DNA from: Cedecea lapagei
Lineage (GTDB): Bacteria; Pseudomonadota; Gammaproteobacteria; Enterobacterales; Enterobacteriaceae
Assembly (NCBI RefSeq): GCF_900635955.1
Contig: NZ_LR134201.1
Span: 4,030,001-4,094,000 of the forward strand
Reading direction: 5' to 3'
DNA: 64,000 bases
Each line of letters opens with the position of its first letter. Within the stretch, counting starts at the first letter, position 1. This document shows positions 16,965 to 25,924 of the stretch, piece by piece. The translations under genes and the position numbers were made by a program. The notes beneath the pieces were generated by a model. It was not told where the DNA came from and ran no database searches. It saw nothing but the letters and a program-made list of their open reading frames with translations.

Positions 16965-17070
16965 AGGGGAGTAACTTCATTGCCGGTTAATCGTCATTAC
17001 GATGCGCAAGCATCCGGTTGCCGGGCGACGTGAAAACGTCGTAAGTGAGACCTTGCCGGAAGGCGAGATC
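16965..17070 (+). ncRNA. yybP-ykoY Mn(II)/pH-responsive riboswitch (alx PRE)
   Basis: The leader of alx carries the conserved AAAGGGGAGTAAC and the second-loop GTGAGACCTTGCCGG of the yybP-ykoY class. In E. coli this element responds to manganese and alkaline pH and controls alx expression. A downstream GC-rich stem followed by a T-tract (about 17090-17122) may be the terminator arm of the expression platform. Exact pairings were not computed. Confidence 0.88.
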
Positions 17071-17137
17071 CCTGTTGCAAGCGAAAGCGGCTGGCGTCTT
17101 CTGATGTTGGCCGTTTTTGTTTTCAAGGAATCTTATT

Positions 17138-18106
17138 ATGCATACTGTCGGTACCCCGCTGCTCTGGGGCAGCTTCGCCGTCGTGGTCGCCATCATGCTG
17201 GCGATCGATCTGCTGGTTCAGGGCCGTCGCGGCTCGCAAACCATGTCAATGAAACAGGCGGCCGTCTGGTCGCTGGTCTGGGTTTCACTTTCCCTGCTGT
17301 TTAACCTCGCTTTCTGGTGGTATCTCAGCGGTACCGCCGGTCGCGAAGTGGCGGATACCCAGGCGCTCGCCTTCCTCACCGGCTATCTGATTGAAAAAGC
17401 CCTCGCGGTCGATAACGTGTTCGTCTGGCTGATGCTGTTCAGCTACTTTTCCGTCCCTGCTGCTCTGCAGCGGCGCGTGCTGGTTTACGGCGTACTTGGC
17501 GCTATCATTCTCAGAACCATCATGATCTTCGGCGGCAGCTGGCTGATTACCCAGTTCGAGTGGCTACTGTACGTGTTTGGCGCTTTCCTGCTGTTCACCG
17601 GGATCAAAATGGCGCTGGCGAAAGAAGATGACGCCGGCGTCGGCGACAAACCTTTAGTGCGCTGGCTACGCGGCCACCTGCGCATGACGGACAAAATCGA
17701 GAACGAGCGCTTCTTCGTGCGCCAGAACGGCCTGCTGTACGCCACGCCGCTGCTGCTGGTGCTAATCCTGGTCGAGCTGAGCGACGTAATTTTCGCGCTA
17801 GACAGCATTCCGGCGATCTTCGCGGTGACCACCGATCCGTTCATCGTGCTGACCTCTAACCTGTTCGCGATCCTCGGCCTGCGCGCCATGTACTTCCTGC
17901 TGGCAGGCGTAGCGGAGCGCTTCTCAATGCTGAAATATGGCCTGTCGGTTATCCTGGTGTTTATCGGCGTGAAGATGCTGATCGTCGATTTCTATCATAT
18001 TCCGATTGCCGTTTCGCTGGGCGTAGTGGGCGGTATCCTGGCCGGTACGCTGGTGATTAACGCCTGGGTGAACTACCGTAACGACCAGAAGAAGTCGGCG
18101 GAATAA
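17138..18106 (+). CDS. alx: Alx, TerC-family inner-membrane protein
   Basis: 322 residues. Polytopic TerC-family protein, in E. coli linked to manganese homeostasis and alkaline pH. MHTVGTPLLWGSFAVVVAI at the start and the conserved EKALAVDNVF and LSDVIFALDSIPA motifs hold the acidic metal-site residues. The ATG at 17138 matches the E. coli N-terminus; the upstream in-frame codons are riboswitch. It ends at a terminator. Confidence 0.95.
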   Translation: MHTVGTPLLWGSFAVVVAIMLAIDLLVQGRRGSQTMSMKQAAVWSLVWVSLSLLFNLAFWWYLSGTAGREVADTQALAFLTGYLIEKALAVDNVFVWLMLFSYFSVPAALQRRVLVYGVLGAIILRTIMIFGGSWLITQFEWLLYVFGAFLLFTGIKMALAKEDDAGVGDKPLVRWLRGHLRMTDKIENERFFVRQNGLLYATPLLLVLILVELSDVIFALDSIPAIFAVTTDPFIVLTSNLFAILGLRAMYFLLAGVAERFSMLKYGLSVILVFIGVKMLIVDFYHIPIAVSLGVVGGILAGTLVINAWVNYRNDQKKSAE

Positions 18107-18125
18107 GGCGCATCTCTATTCCTTC

Positions 18126-18147
18126 AGGGGCGTAATGCCCCTTTTTG
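18126..18147 (+). terminator. alx terminator
   Basis: AGGGGC and GCCCCT stem followed by five T. Confidence 0.85.
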
Positions 18148-18369
18148 ATTCTGGCAAACCGCTCTCTCACCGAATTGCTGAATATGTCACACAGATGTTA
18201 ATCAACAGTTGTGAAACCTAACGCTGAGCGCAATTCCAGCGCAAAATGCTTTTTCCTTCGCCGCTTTTCCTTATACTCAGCGGGCAAACACATTTTCTTA
18301 CAACCGCACAGACGCAGCCCACTGCGCACGCGGAACGGCACGACATCACTGAAACACAGGAAGGTATTC

Positions 18370-19614
18370 ATGAGTTCGCAAGCTTCTGGACTACTGCAGC
18401 GCTTTGCCCGCGGCAGCCTTGTAAAACAAATTCTTATTGGCCTGGTGCTGGGCATTCTGCTCGCGCTGGTCTCAAAACCTGCCGCTATCGCAACCGGCCT
18501 GCTCGGCACGCTGTTCGTCGGCGCACTTAAAGCCGTGGCGCCGGTGCTGGTGCTGACGCTGGTGATGGCCTCCATCGCAAACCACCAGCACGGCCAAAAA
18601 ACCAATATTCGCCCGATACTGGTGCTTTACCTGCTGGGGACGTTTTCCGCAGCGCTGACGGCGGTCGTCGTCAGCTTTATGTTCCCTTCCACGCTTCACC
18701 TGACCAGCAGCGCCACGGATATCACGCCGCCGTCGGGAATCGTCGAGGTCGTTCATGGCTTACTGATGAGCATCATTGCTAACCCCATCCACGCCCTGCT
18801 GAACGCCAACTACATCGGTATTCTGGTGTGGGCGATAGGTCTGGGCTTTGCGCTGCGCCACGGGAATGAAAGCACCAAAAACCTGGTCAATGACCTGTCT
18901 GATGCGGTGACCTTTATCGTGAAGGTGGTGATCCGCTTCGCGCCCATCGGCATCTTTGGTCTGGTTGCCTCTACGCTTGCCACCACCGGCTTCTCCACGC
19001 TCTGGAGCTATGCCCAGCTGCTGCTGGTGCTGCTGGGCTGTATGTTCGGCGTGGCGTTTATCATCAATCCGCTGCTGGTGTTTATCACCACCCGCCGTAA
19101 CCCTTATCCGCTGGTGCTGGCCTGCCTGCGTGAAAGCGGGGTGACCGCGTTCTTCACCCGTAGCTCGGCGGCAAACATTCCTGTCAACATGAGCATGTGC
19201 CAGAAGATGAACCTGGATCGCGATACTTATTCAGTGTCGATTCCGCTGGGGGCGACCATCAATATGGCCGGGGCCGCTATTACCATAACGGTGCTGACGC
19301 TGGCTGCAGTTCACACGCTGGGCGTGCCGGTCGATCTGCCCACCGCGCTGCTGCTGAGCGTAGTGGCTTCGCTTTGCGCCTGCGGGGCTTCAGGCGTGGC
19401 GGGCGGTTCGCTGCTGCTTATTCCGCTGGCCTGCGGCATGTTTGGCATCCCGAATGAGATTGCCATGCAGGTGGTTGCGGTAGGCTTCATCATCGGCGTA
19501 TTGCAGGACTCCTGCGAAACCGCGCTGAACTCTTCTACCGACGTTATCTTTACCGCCGCCGTTTGTCAGGCAGAGGACGCCCGCCTGGCGAAGGCCGACC
19601 CGCTTCGCGGTTAA
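18370..19614 (+). CDS. sstT: Serine/threonine:Na+ symporter SstT
   Basis: 414 residues. Dicarboxylate/amino acid:cation symporter family; imports serine and threonine with sodium. The conserved FFTRSSAANIPVN, IPLGATINMAGAAI and QDSCETALNSSTD motifs are seen. The ATG at 18370 (MSSQASGLLQRF) follows AGGAAGG; 53 further in-frame codons upstream are unconserved. In E. coli ygjV follows; here a repeat and a HrpK-like gene do. The last codons lie in the 93-bp duplication. Confidence 0.95.
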   Translation: MSSQASGLLQRFARGSLVKQILIGLVLGILLALVSKPAAIATGLLGTLFVGALKAVAPVLVLTLVMASIANHQHGQKTNIRPILVLYLLGTFSAALTAVVVSFMFPSTLHLTSSATDITPPSGIVEVVHGLLMSIIANPIHALLNANYIGILVWAIGLGFALRHGNESTKNLVNDLSDAVTFIVKVVIRFAPIGIFGLVASTLATTGFSTLWSYAQLLLVLLGCMFGVAFIINPLLVFITTRRNPYPLVLACLRESGVTAFFTRSSAANIPVNMSMCQKMNLDRDTYSVSIPLGATINMAGAAITITVLTLAAVHTLGVPVDLPTALLLSVVASLCACGASGVAGGSLLLIPLACGMFGIPNEIAMQVVAVGFIIGVLQDSCETALNSSTDVIFTAAVCQAEDARLAKADPLRG

Positions 19615-19673
19615 GCGTGATACTCCCTGTTTAACGCAGGGAATTCATAGTGTTACCCCACTCTAAAACAGCG
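19581..19673 (+). repeat. Left copy of a 93-bp imperfect direct repeat
   Basis: Contains the real 3' end of sstT (RLAKADPLRG and stop) and then a relic of the uxaA 3' end. Read on the minus strand the relic gives LF-stop-SGVTL-stop, against LFKSGVTL-stop in the true gene. It is about 80 percent identical, without gaps, to 22579-22671. The copies flank the HrpK-like gene. Confidence 0.88.
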
Positions 19674-19910
19674 GGGGCTTGTTGGCTTTGGCCTGGTGGT
19701 TTGAATACAGAACGTCGGACAGGCCTCCCGTGAACGCGAAACAGACCCTCTGCAGGCACAACTTGATATGCTGACTGGTCGGGTGGGCGACCCGGCAGTG
19801 TAGCGCCCGCTGCGTCAGACCTGCTAACGGACATTTCGGTGGTTCCGGCGTAGAGCCCCATTGAAGAACGGCCACAGCAAGTGCGGTATGGTGAAGGTGA
19901 TATCTGGTCA
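19674..19910. other. Intergenic stretch with no supported gene
   Basis: Two overlapping minus-strand open frames (103 and 86 codons) are present, but neither has a convincing ribosome binding site or recognisable product. I see no IS end, tRNA fragment or integrase site. Confidence 0.4.
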
Positions 19911-19936
19911 GGGCGGAGGTCACTCTCCGCCCTTTT
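19911..19936 (+). terminator. Terminator facing the HrpK-like gene
   Basis: GGGCGGAG and CTCCGCCC stem followed by TTTT on the plus strand. It would stop plus-strand read-through from sstT into the convergent HrpK-like gene; on the minus strand no T-tract follows. Confidence 0.7.
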
Positions 19937-19942
19937 ATCCAA

Positions 19943-22450
19943 TCAGCTCGGTGTAGGGATACCGAACTGCTTCAGCGTCGGATCGACGTTATGATCAAAG
20001 GTTTTCTGGTCTTTGTGTTTATTGATCGCATCAATAATCGCCTTTATGCCAAATCCGATTCCCAGCGCAGCGTCTATCACCCAACCTACGGGTCCTGCCG
20101 TCGCCCCAATCGTTTCAGCTGCAGCAAAACCGGCAGCCTCACCGGCGACAGCACCAATGACTCTTCCGGTCACCGCCCCAGCCATTCTGCCCAGCCCTAC
20201 TGTTGCATCTTTTGACAGCGCTTTCGCGGCGGCGTTAAAGCCTAATTTACCTAACTCGGCAGACCCTTTAACCCCGTCATAAATCGTTTTAGCCGCCCCG
20301 GCCTTATCGCCCGACTTTAACTGTTCAGCGACGGTGGCCAGGCTGGCAACGCCGAGAGCGCTGCTGCCCACAAGCTTGCTCTTGTCGAGATTTCTCAGGC
20401 CCATAGCACTGGTTTTTTCCTCAACCCCTTCACGCAGCTGGTTATACATCTCCTTACCGGTCATTTTCTTCAGGTCACTCTCTTTCGGCAGTGTCCCTGC
20501 TTCTTTTAGGGTATTTAAAAAATCCATCCCCTTTTTAGTGGTGGTCAATGCTTTCATGGTTGCCTGAGCATAACCATCTTCTCCGGCAGCGGTGACACTC
20601 TCAGGGATGGCCGCTTGATAGGCCGCTTTTTTCTGATCAACCTCGGCCAATATTTGACCAGCATCCGTTTTTGTGTTGTTCTTCAGCCCGCTTTCTACGG
20701 CCTTACCCTGGACGAAATTTTCATTCCAGGAGCGTTCAATTTCCCCTTTAAGGTCGGGGCGGCTCTTCATCACGTCCCCGAGAGATGGCACTGCTGCATT
20801 TTTACCCTGAATATCTCCTTGTAGCTGCAGCTCTGCATCCAGGTTTCCAATCGCGCTGCTATAGTCAACCGGTATCCTGTCTTCCGGCTTTTTACCTTTG
20901 TTAGCTTTATCGGCAGCCTCACGCGCGGTCTGCATATCCTGCTGCAGCGCCTTACCCGATTTCACATCATCATATCGCTGACTTACCGCCCGGCTGAGCG
21001 CAGGATCAGCGGAAATCATATTTTTTTCCGTCGCCGGTACCGCTTTATCAAGGTAACTTTTTACATCAGGATCGTTCTGTAGCTGGGCAATTTTTTCCTG
21101 TAGAGCCTGGGAGGTTTTATCCACTTTCCGCAACGAGGAGCCACCTTCAACCTGCCCTTCAGTCTGCTGCAGTTTCACCATCACCGCCGCTTTTTGTTCC
21201 CCGGTATAATTTTGTGGGTTTGCAAAAATATCGGCTCCCAGCTTACTGATATCCACATGAGCCACCGAATTGAGCGTAGCGGCATCACTCATCATGCTGG
21301 AAAACTCACCGCCGTTAGTCGGTGCCTGGGTTTTTATCCAATCATCAATATTTTTCGCACTTATCTTCTTATCCGGGCTGTGCAACGCCAGATCTTTTCC
21401 CTTCAGCCCCCCTTGATCGAGCAAATTCAGAAAACCTGGCTGAGAGAAGGTCTTGGTTGATTGCCGCAGCAAAGATGAAAGCCCGGGGTTTTTGTCCTGG
21501 ATCCCTTTGAGCGCATCAGCGGTAATACAGGAGTCAACCTTGCCGTCTTTATCCAGCGCGCCGCACTTGATCAGCGGCTCGTTGGCCCTTAGCGTCGCGG
21601 CAGAAATAACCATTTGCATTGACTGCGGGTCAGCGTTTGGATGTGCTTTCTGATAATCGGTAACATCCTTTGTTGCCGCGTCTCTTGCCTTCTCCATATT
21701 TTTTGCAAAGGCGCTGTAGTCACCCGTGGTGGTTTTACCATCCGGCTTACCGCCATGTTTTCCTACATCAGCCGCCGCTTTCAATGCTGGATTAGCATCA
21801 ATAAACGCTTTCGCATGATCGGCATCCGGCCCTCCGGCTGCCGCCATTTTGGCGGCTGCAATCGGGCGGTTCATCTCTTTCTCAGCCTGCAGTCGCTGGT
21901 CAGGGGGTAAGTTAGCCACCAGAGCATCATATTTCTTTAGCTCGTCGGGAGAAGAGTATTTTGAGTTATCAATGGCATCAGTGTCAGCAGAGTGCGCTGC
22001 CGTATCGACGGCAGGTGTAGCTGAGCCAGGAGCTGGCGGAGCAGCAGCAACAGGTGCAGCCGGGGTGAAGGCTGGTGGAGAAGCAGCAGGTGAAGCCGAG
22101 GTAGACACTAGCGAAGGAGCGACCGCATCCTGATTTGCCCCGGACATAGATGCCGGACCGTTGCTTTGAGTAGGTAATGGCGGCATGGCGGCCCCATTCG
22201 AGCGGCCCGGTTCGCCCATTTTTTTCAGCAATCCGCTAATCAACGCTGCCAGCTCATTCATCAACTCACCGGATTCAGCACCAACGCTACGATTATCAGC
22301 ATCGGGCACATTTAGCTGCCCAAAATTAATATGACGACTGGTGTCCGAACGGCTAGCGTTAATTAGCGCCGAGCGAGTATTTAAAGCAGCCAGTCCGGCG
22401 TCTGGCTCACTGTAACCGCCGGGACCGGGCTGAGAAGATGTAATGCGCAT
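19943..22450 (-). CDS. HrpK-like type III secretion translocator/effector candidate
   Basis: About 835 residues, no Sec signal. The N-terminus is polar and Ser-rich (MRITSSQPGPGGY), a Pro/Ala-rich stretch lies at about 100-155, and a long helical, Lys/Asp-rich middle follows. The C-terminal region (about 725-815) is Gly/Ala-rich and hydrophobic (VTGRVIGAVAGEAAG, TAGPVGWVIDAALGIG), compatible with membrane insertion. Size and layout recall HrpK of plant pathogens, a HrpL-regulated translocator; this assignment is from memory, not a search. A near-consensus hrp box sits 31 bp upstream. The ATG at 22450 is preferred to a TTG five codons earlier. It lies between sstT and uxaA, where E. coli has ygjV. 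Confidence 0.65.
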   Translation of the reverse strand: MRITSSQPGPGGYSEPDAGLAALNTRSALINASRSDTSRHINFGQLNVPDADNRSVGAESGELMNELAALISGLLKKMGEPGRSNGAAMPPLPTQSNGPASMSGANQDAVAPSLVSTSASPAASPPAFTPAAPVAAAPPAPGSATPAVDTAAHSADTDAIDNSKYSSPDELKKYDALVANLPPDQRLQAEKEMNRPIAAAKMAAAGGPDADHAKAFIDANPALKAAADVGKHGGKPDGKTTTGDYSAFAKNMEKARDAATKDVTDYQKAHPNADPQSMQMVISAATLRANEPLIKCGALDKDGKVDSCITADALKGIQDKNPGLSSLLRQSTKTFSQPGFLNLLDQGGLKGKDLALHSPDKKISAKNIDDWIKTQAPTNGGEFSSMMSDAATLNSVAHVDISKLGADIFANPQNYTGEQKAAVMVKLQQTEGQVEGGSSLRKVDKTSQALQEKIAQLQNDPDVKSYLDKAVPATEKNMISADPALSRAVSQRYDDVKSGKALQQDMQTAREAADKANKGKKPEDRIPVDYSSAIGNLDAELQLQGDIQGKNAAVPSLGDVMKSRPDLKGEIERSWNENFVQGKAVESGLKNNTKTDAGQILAEVDQKKAAYQAAIPESVTAAGEDGYAQATMKALTTTKKGMDFLNTLKEAGTLPKESDLKKMTGKEMYNQLREGVEEKTSAMGLRNLDKSKLVGSSALGVASLATVAEQLKSGDKAGAAKTIYDGVKGSAELGKLGFNAAAKALSKDATVGLGRMAGAVTGRVIGAVAGEAAGFAAAETIGATAGPVGWVIDAALGIGFGIKAIIDAINKHKDQKTFDHNVDPTLKQFGIPTPS

Positions 22451-22481
22451 ATGAACCACTCTCAATCAACCTATGGGTGAT

Positions 22482-22510
22482 TGAGTGGATAAAAGCGCCG
22501 GATGAGTTCC
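22482..22510 (-). promoter_or_regulatory. hrp box (HrpL-type promoter)
   Basis: GGAACT, 16 bases, CCACTCA on the minus strand. The consensus is GGAACC-N15/16-CCACNNA, so only the last base of the first element differs. It ends 31 bp from the HrpK-like start. HrpL-type ECF sigma factors read such sites in Pseudomonas, Erwinia and Pantoea. Confidence 0.88.
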
Positions 22511-22578
22511 AATCGACCCCGTTTAAAGCGCCCACTGATGGCCGTGGCTTTACGCCGCTGAAATGCGAAAGTCGATGT

Positions 22579-22671
22579 CCGCCTGGCGAAGGCCGACCCG
22601 CTGCGCGGTTAATTACGACGCTCCACACTCTGTGCGGGGAATTCAGAGCGTTACCCCACTCTTAAACAGCG
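22579..22671 (+). repeat. Right copy of the 93-bp imperfect direct repeat
   Basis: Contains a relic of the sstT 3' end still reading RLAKADPLRG-stop, followed by the true uxaA 3' end. Weaker codon-level resemblance to sstT (TD..FT....C) continues left to about 22500, so the relic may be longer. Confidence 0.85.
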
Positions 22672-24130
22672 CCAGCTCGCGGAAATCATTTTTCTCGTTG
22701 CAGGTTGGCGCTCCGTTCACCTTTTCAACAATCATCCCGATAAACTGCTCAAGCAAATCGGGCATAGCGCTGCCGTGCAGCAGCTTACCTGCGTCAAAAT
22801 CGATCCAGCGCGGTTTCTTTGCCGCCAGCTCGCTGTTGGTGGCAATTTTCACCGTCGGCACAAAGCCGCCGTATGGCGTACCGCGCCCGGTGCTGAACAA
22901 CACCATATGGCACCCCGCCCCCGCTAAAGCGCTGGTGGCGACAGCGTCGTTGCCCGGCGCGCTCAGCAGGTTTAATCCTGCGTGTTTCAACCTTTCGCCA
23001 TAGCGAAGAACGTCGACAATCTGGCTCTCACCCGCCTTCTGCGTACAGCCGAGCGATTTCTCTTCGAGCGTCGTGATCCCACCGGCTTTGTTCCCCGGTG
23101 ACGGGTTCTCGTAGATAGGCTGATGGTGTTCAATAAAGTAGCGTTTGAAGTCGTTGATCATCGCCACCGTTTTTTCAAACGTCGCTTCGTCACGGCAGTG
23201 GCTCATCAATAGCCTCTCGGCACCAAACATTTCCGGTACCTCCGTCAGCACCGTGGTGCCACCGTTCGCCACTAAATAATCAGAGAAGCGGCCCAGCATC
23301 GGGTTCGCGGTAATGCCGGAGAGGCCATCTGAACCGCCGCATTCCAGGCCGAATTTCAGCTCGCTCAGCCTGCCCGGCTCACGCCTGTCGTGGCGGATTT
23401 CTTCATACAAAGCGTGCAGGTGCTCCAGCCCCGCTTCAACCTCGTCTTCATGCTGCTGCAGGGCCATAAAGCGGACACGGCTTTGGTCATAATCACCTAA
23501 GGTTTCGCGGAACGCGCTAATCTGGTTATTCTCGCAGCCCAGGCCGACCACCAGCACCGCGCCCGCGTTCGGGTGATGCACCATATTTTGCAGCATCGTT
23601 CGGGTGTTGAGATGATCGTCACCCAGCTGGGAGCAGCCAAACTGATGGCTGAACAACCAGGCTCCGTCGATATCCGGGGCATTGCCCGTCTGCTGCAAAA
23701 ACCGGTTCAACATCTGCCGTGCAATGCCGTTAACACAGCCCACCGTAGGCAGGATCCACAGCTCGTTGCGGACGCCAACCGCGCCGTTACTGCGGCGATA
23801 GATATTTACCTCGCGGTCGCCAAAAGGCGTTGCCGCCGAAGCTCTTTCAGGCTGATAGCGATAATCATGGACATCGTTCAGGTTAGTGCGCAGGTTATGG
23901 GAGTGGAGATGCTCCCCGGCGGCAACATCACAGAACACGTGGCCTATCGGCAGGCCATACTTCACAACGTTTTCACCTGCGGCAAGGGCCTGGAGCGCAA
24001 ACTTATGGCCGCGGGCAACCGGCTGGAGCAGCCTGAAGGATCCCGGCATAACCTCAATCGCCTCCCCCTCTGCCAGGTCCACCAGAGCAACCGCAACGTT
24101 ATCCTGCTCATGGATCCTGATGTATCGCAT
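22643..24130 (-). CDS. uxaA: Altronate dehydratase UxaA
   Basis: 495 residues, same as E. coli. Converts D-altronate to 2-keto-3-deoxygluconate in galacturonate degradation. N-terminal SAF-type domain (about 1-90) and the large UxaA catalytic domain with GCVNGIAR, GLGCENNQ, ECGGSDGLSGI and STGRGTPYG. It follows uxaC by seven bases on the minus strand as in E. coli (uxaCA). Its last 29 bases lie inside the 93-bp repeat. Confidence 0.96.
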   Translation of the reverse strand: MRYIRIHEQDNVAVALVDLAEGEAIEVMPGSFRLLQPVARGHKFALQALAAGENVVKYGLPIGHVFCDVAAGEHLHSHNLRTNLNDVHDYRYQPERASAATPFGDREVNIYRRSNGAVGVRNELWILPTVGCVNGIARQMLNRFLQQTGNAPDIDGAWLFSHQFGCSQLGDDHLNTRTMLQNMVHHPNAGAVLVVGLGCENNQISAFRETLGDYDQSRVRFMALQQHEDEVEAGLEHLHALYEEIRHDRREPGRLSELKFGLECGGSDGLSGITANPMLGRFSDYLVANGGTTVLTEVPEMFGAERLLMSHCRDEATFEKTVAMINDFKRYFIEHHQPIYENPSPGNKAGGITTLEEKSLGCTQKAGESQIVDVLRYGERLKHAGLNLLSAPGNDAVATSALAGAGCHMVLFSTGRGTPYGGFVPTVKIATNSELAAKKPRWIDFDAGKLLHGSAMPDLLEQFIGMIVEKVNGAPTCNEKNDFRELALFKSGVTL

Positions 24131-24137
24131 CTCAACC

Positions 24138-25550
24138 TCAGTTCAGCTCAATGGCGAAGTAGTCGCGGGCGTTGTTGAAGCAGATGTTTTTCACCATCTC
24201 ACCCAGCATCGGCAAATCATCTGGTACTTCGCCCGCCTGCACCCAATGGCCAAGCATGCGGCACAAAATGCGGCGGAAATATTCGTGGCGCGTGTAGGAG
24301 AGGAAGCTGCGGCTGTCGGTCAGCATGCCGACGAAACGGCTTAGCAGGCCGAGCTGCGCAAGCTGGGTCATCTGCCGCTCCATGCCGTCCTTCTGATCGT
24401 TAAACCACCAGCCGGAGCCGAACTGCATTTTTCCCGCTATCCCTTCGCCCTGGAAGTTACCGACCATCGTGCCAATCACCTCGTTATCACGCGGGTTGAG
24501 GCAGTAGAGGATAGTTTTAGGCAGCAGGTTTTCTTCATTCTGTTTGTTCAGCAGCCTCGACAGCGGCTCTGCCAGCGGGCGATCGTTGATGGAGTCAAAA
24601 CCAACGTCAGGCCCCAGCAGGCGGAACTGGCGCTGGTTGTTATTGCGCAGCGCGCCGATGTGGTACTGCTGCACCCAGCCGCGACGGGCGTATTCGGTGC
24701 CCAGCCACACCAGCACCGCCGTTTTAAACTGCGCGGCTTCGGTTTCGCTGACTGCTTCCCCCCCAAGGCGACGTTCAAGGATAGCGTCCAGCGTTGCCTC
24801 ATCCGCTTCAGCAAAGACCACCACGTCCAGCGCATGGTCGGCAACTTTGCAGCCGTGGGCGGCAAAATGATCCAGCCTTTTGCCCAGCGCGGTCAGAAGA
24901 TCGCTGAAGCGGCGAATATCGATATCCGCGACCGCGGACAGCGTAGAAAGGTAGTCGCAAAACGTGGCCTGTTCGATATTAAAAGCTTTATCAGGACGCC
25001 AGCTCGGTAGCACCTTGATATCAAAGGTGCCGTCATTGGCGATGGCGGCGTGGTGCTCGAGAGAGTCCACCGGGTCGTCCGTCGTTCCGACCATTTTCAC
25101 GTTCATCTGCTGCATGATGCCGCGGGCGGTGAACGAGCTCTGCTCCAGCAGCGCGTTGCACCGATGCCAGATTTCATCCGCCGTCGACGGAGACAGAGAT
25201 TTTCCGACGATCCCAAACGGGCGGCGCAGCTCCAGGTGCGTCCAGTGATACAGCGGATTCCCCAGGGTATGCGGCACCGTTGCGGCCCAGGCGTCAAATT
25301 TTTCACGGTCGCTGGCGTCGCCGGTGCATAGCCGCTCTGCAACGCCGTTAGTACGCATCGCTCGCCACTTGTAGTGATCTCCTTTCAGCCAGATGTCACA
25401 CAGATTCTTGAAGCGATAATTCTCGGCTATTTGCTGCGGCGGCAGATGGCAGTGGTAGTCGAAAATGGGCTGCGATTTCGCGTAGTCGTGGTAAAGCCGG
25501 CGGGCGTATCGGGTATCAAGAAGAAAATCATCGTTCATAAACTGGGCCAT
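24138..25550 (-). CDS. uxaC: Uronate isomerase UxaC
   Basis: 470 residues. Amidohydrolase-family isomerase converting galacturonate to tagaturonate and glucuronate to fructuronate. FDYHCHLPP gives the metal-binding His-x-His near residue 33; NVKMVGTTDDP, KVLPSWRPDKA and GMLTDSRSFLSY are conserved. First gene of uxaCA, divergent from exuT. Regulation by ExuR and CRP is expected from E. coli. Confidence 0.97.
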   Translation of the reverse strand: MAQFMNDDFLLDTRYARRLYHDYAKSQPIFDYHCHLPPQQIAENYRFKNLCDIWLKGDHYKWRAMRTNGVAERLCTGDASDREKFDAWAATVPHTLGNPLYHWTHLELRRPFGIVGKSLSPSTADEIWHRCNALLEQSSFTARGIMQQMNVKMVGTTDDPVDSLEHHAAIANDGTFDIKVLPSWRPDKAFNIEQATFCDYLSTLSAVADIDIRRFSDLLTALGKRLDHFAAHGCKVADHALDVVVFAEADEATLDAILERRLGGEAVSETEAAQFKTAVLVWLGTEYARRGWVQQYHIGALRNNNQRQFRLLGPDVGFDSINDRPLAEPLSRLLNKQNEENLLPKTILYCLNPRDNEVIGTMVGNFQGEGIAGKMQFGSGWWFNDQKDGMERQMTQLAQLGLLSRFVGMLTDSRSFLSYTRHEYFRRILCRMLGHWVQAGEVPDDLPMLGEMVKNICFNNARDYFAIELN

Positions 25551-25760
25551 AGCGTGGCGTCCTCAGCAGATAGCGGGTCGATGCTTGCGCATGATGGCCC
25601 AAAGTTATCACACCAATTTTCGCACAACGACCTCAATTTTGAGTTGAAGCTCACAAAACAGACAGATAAATCCCTCTTACCCGTACCTGCATTGGCCTAT
25701 AACCCGCGTCAAACCTGACCTCCAGCCCCGATATGGCGGGGTACAACCTGAAAATGCTTT

Positions 25761-25798
25761 TGTGATATCACTCAACTTATAAAGATGTATGACAAGTT
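25761..25798. promoter_or_regulatory. Divergent uxaC-exuT control region: CRP-like and ExuR-like sites
   Basis: TGTGATATCACTC at 25761-25773 resembles a CRP site with a poor second half. AACTT and AAGTT bound an imperfect palindrome at 25774-25798 with GTATGAC inside, a plausible ExuR operator. The rest of 25551-25924 holds no gene. Confidence 0.45.
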
Positions 25799-25924
25799 AT
25801 CGTTTGACCCGTCGCAGTACCTCCTGCCGGGCAACGCCTGCCGCGGCCCATGGGTGACAAGAACAGGAACGGAGGCCGGTTTACCTGGATCAACGTTCAC
25901 AATAAAGACGGGATGGGGTGAGAA

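Noticed and set aside
19631..19942. 103- and 86-codon minus-strand frames downstream of the HrpK-like gene
   Set aside because: They run through the repeat relic and the terminator, have no start signal and no recognisable protein.
22477..22665. 62-codon plus-strand frame upstream of uxaA
   Set aside because: It is a relic of the sstT 3' end in shifted frames and overlaps the hrp box, not a gene.
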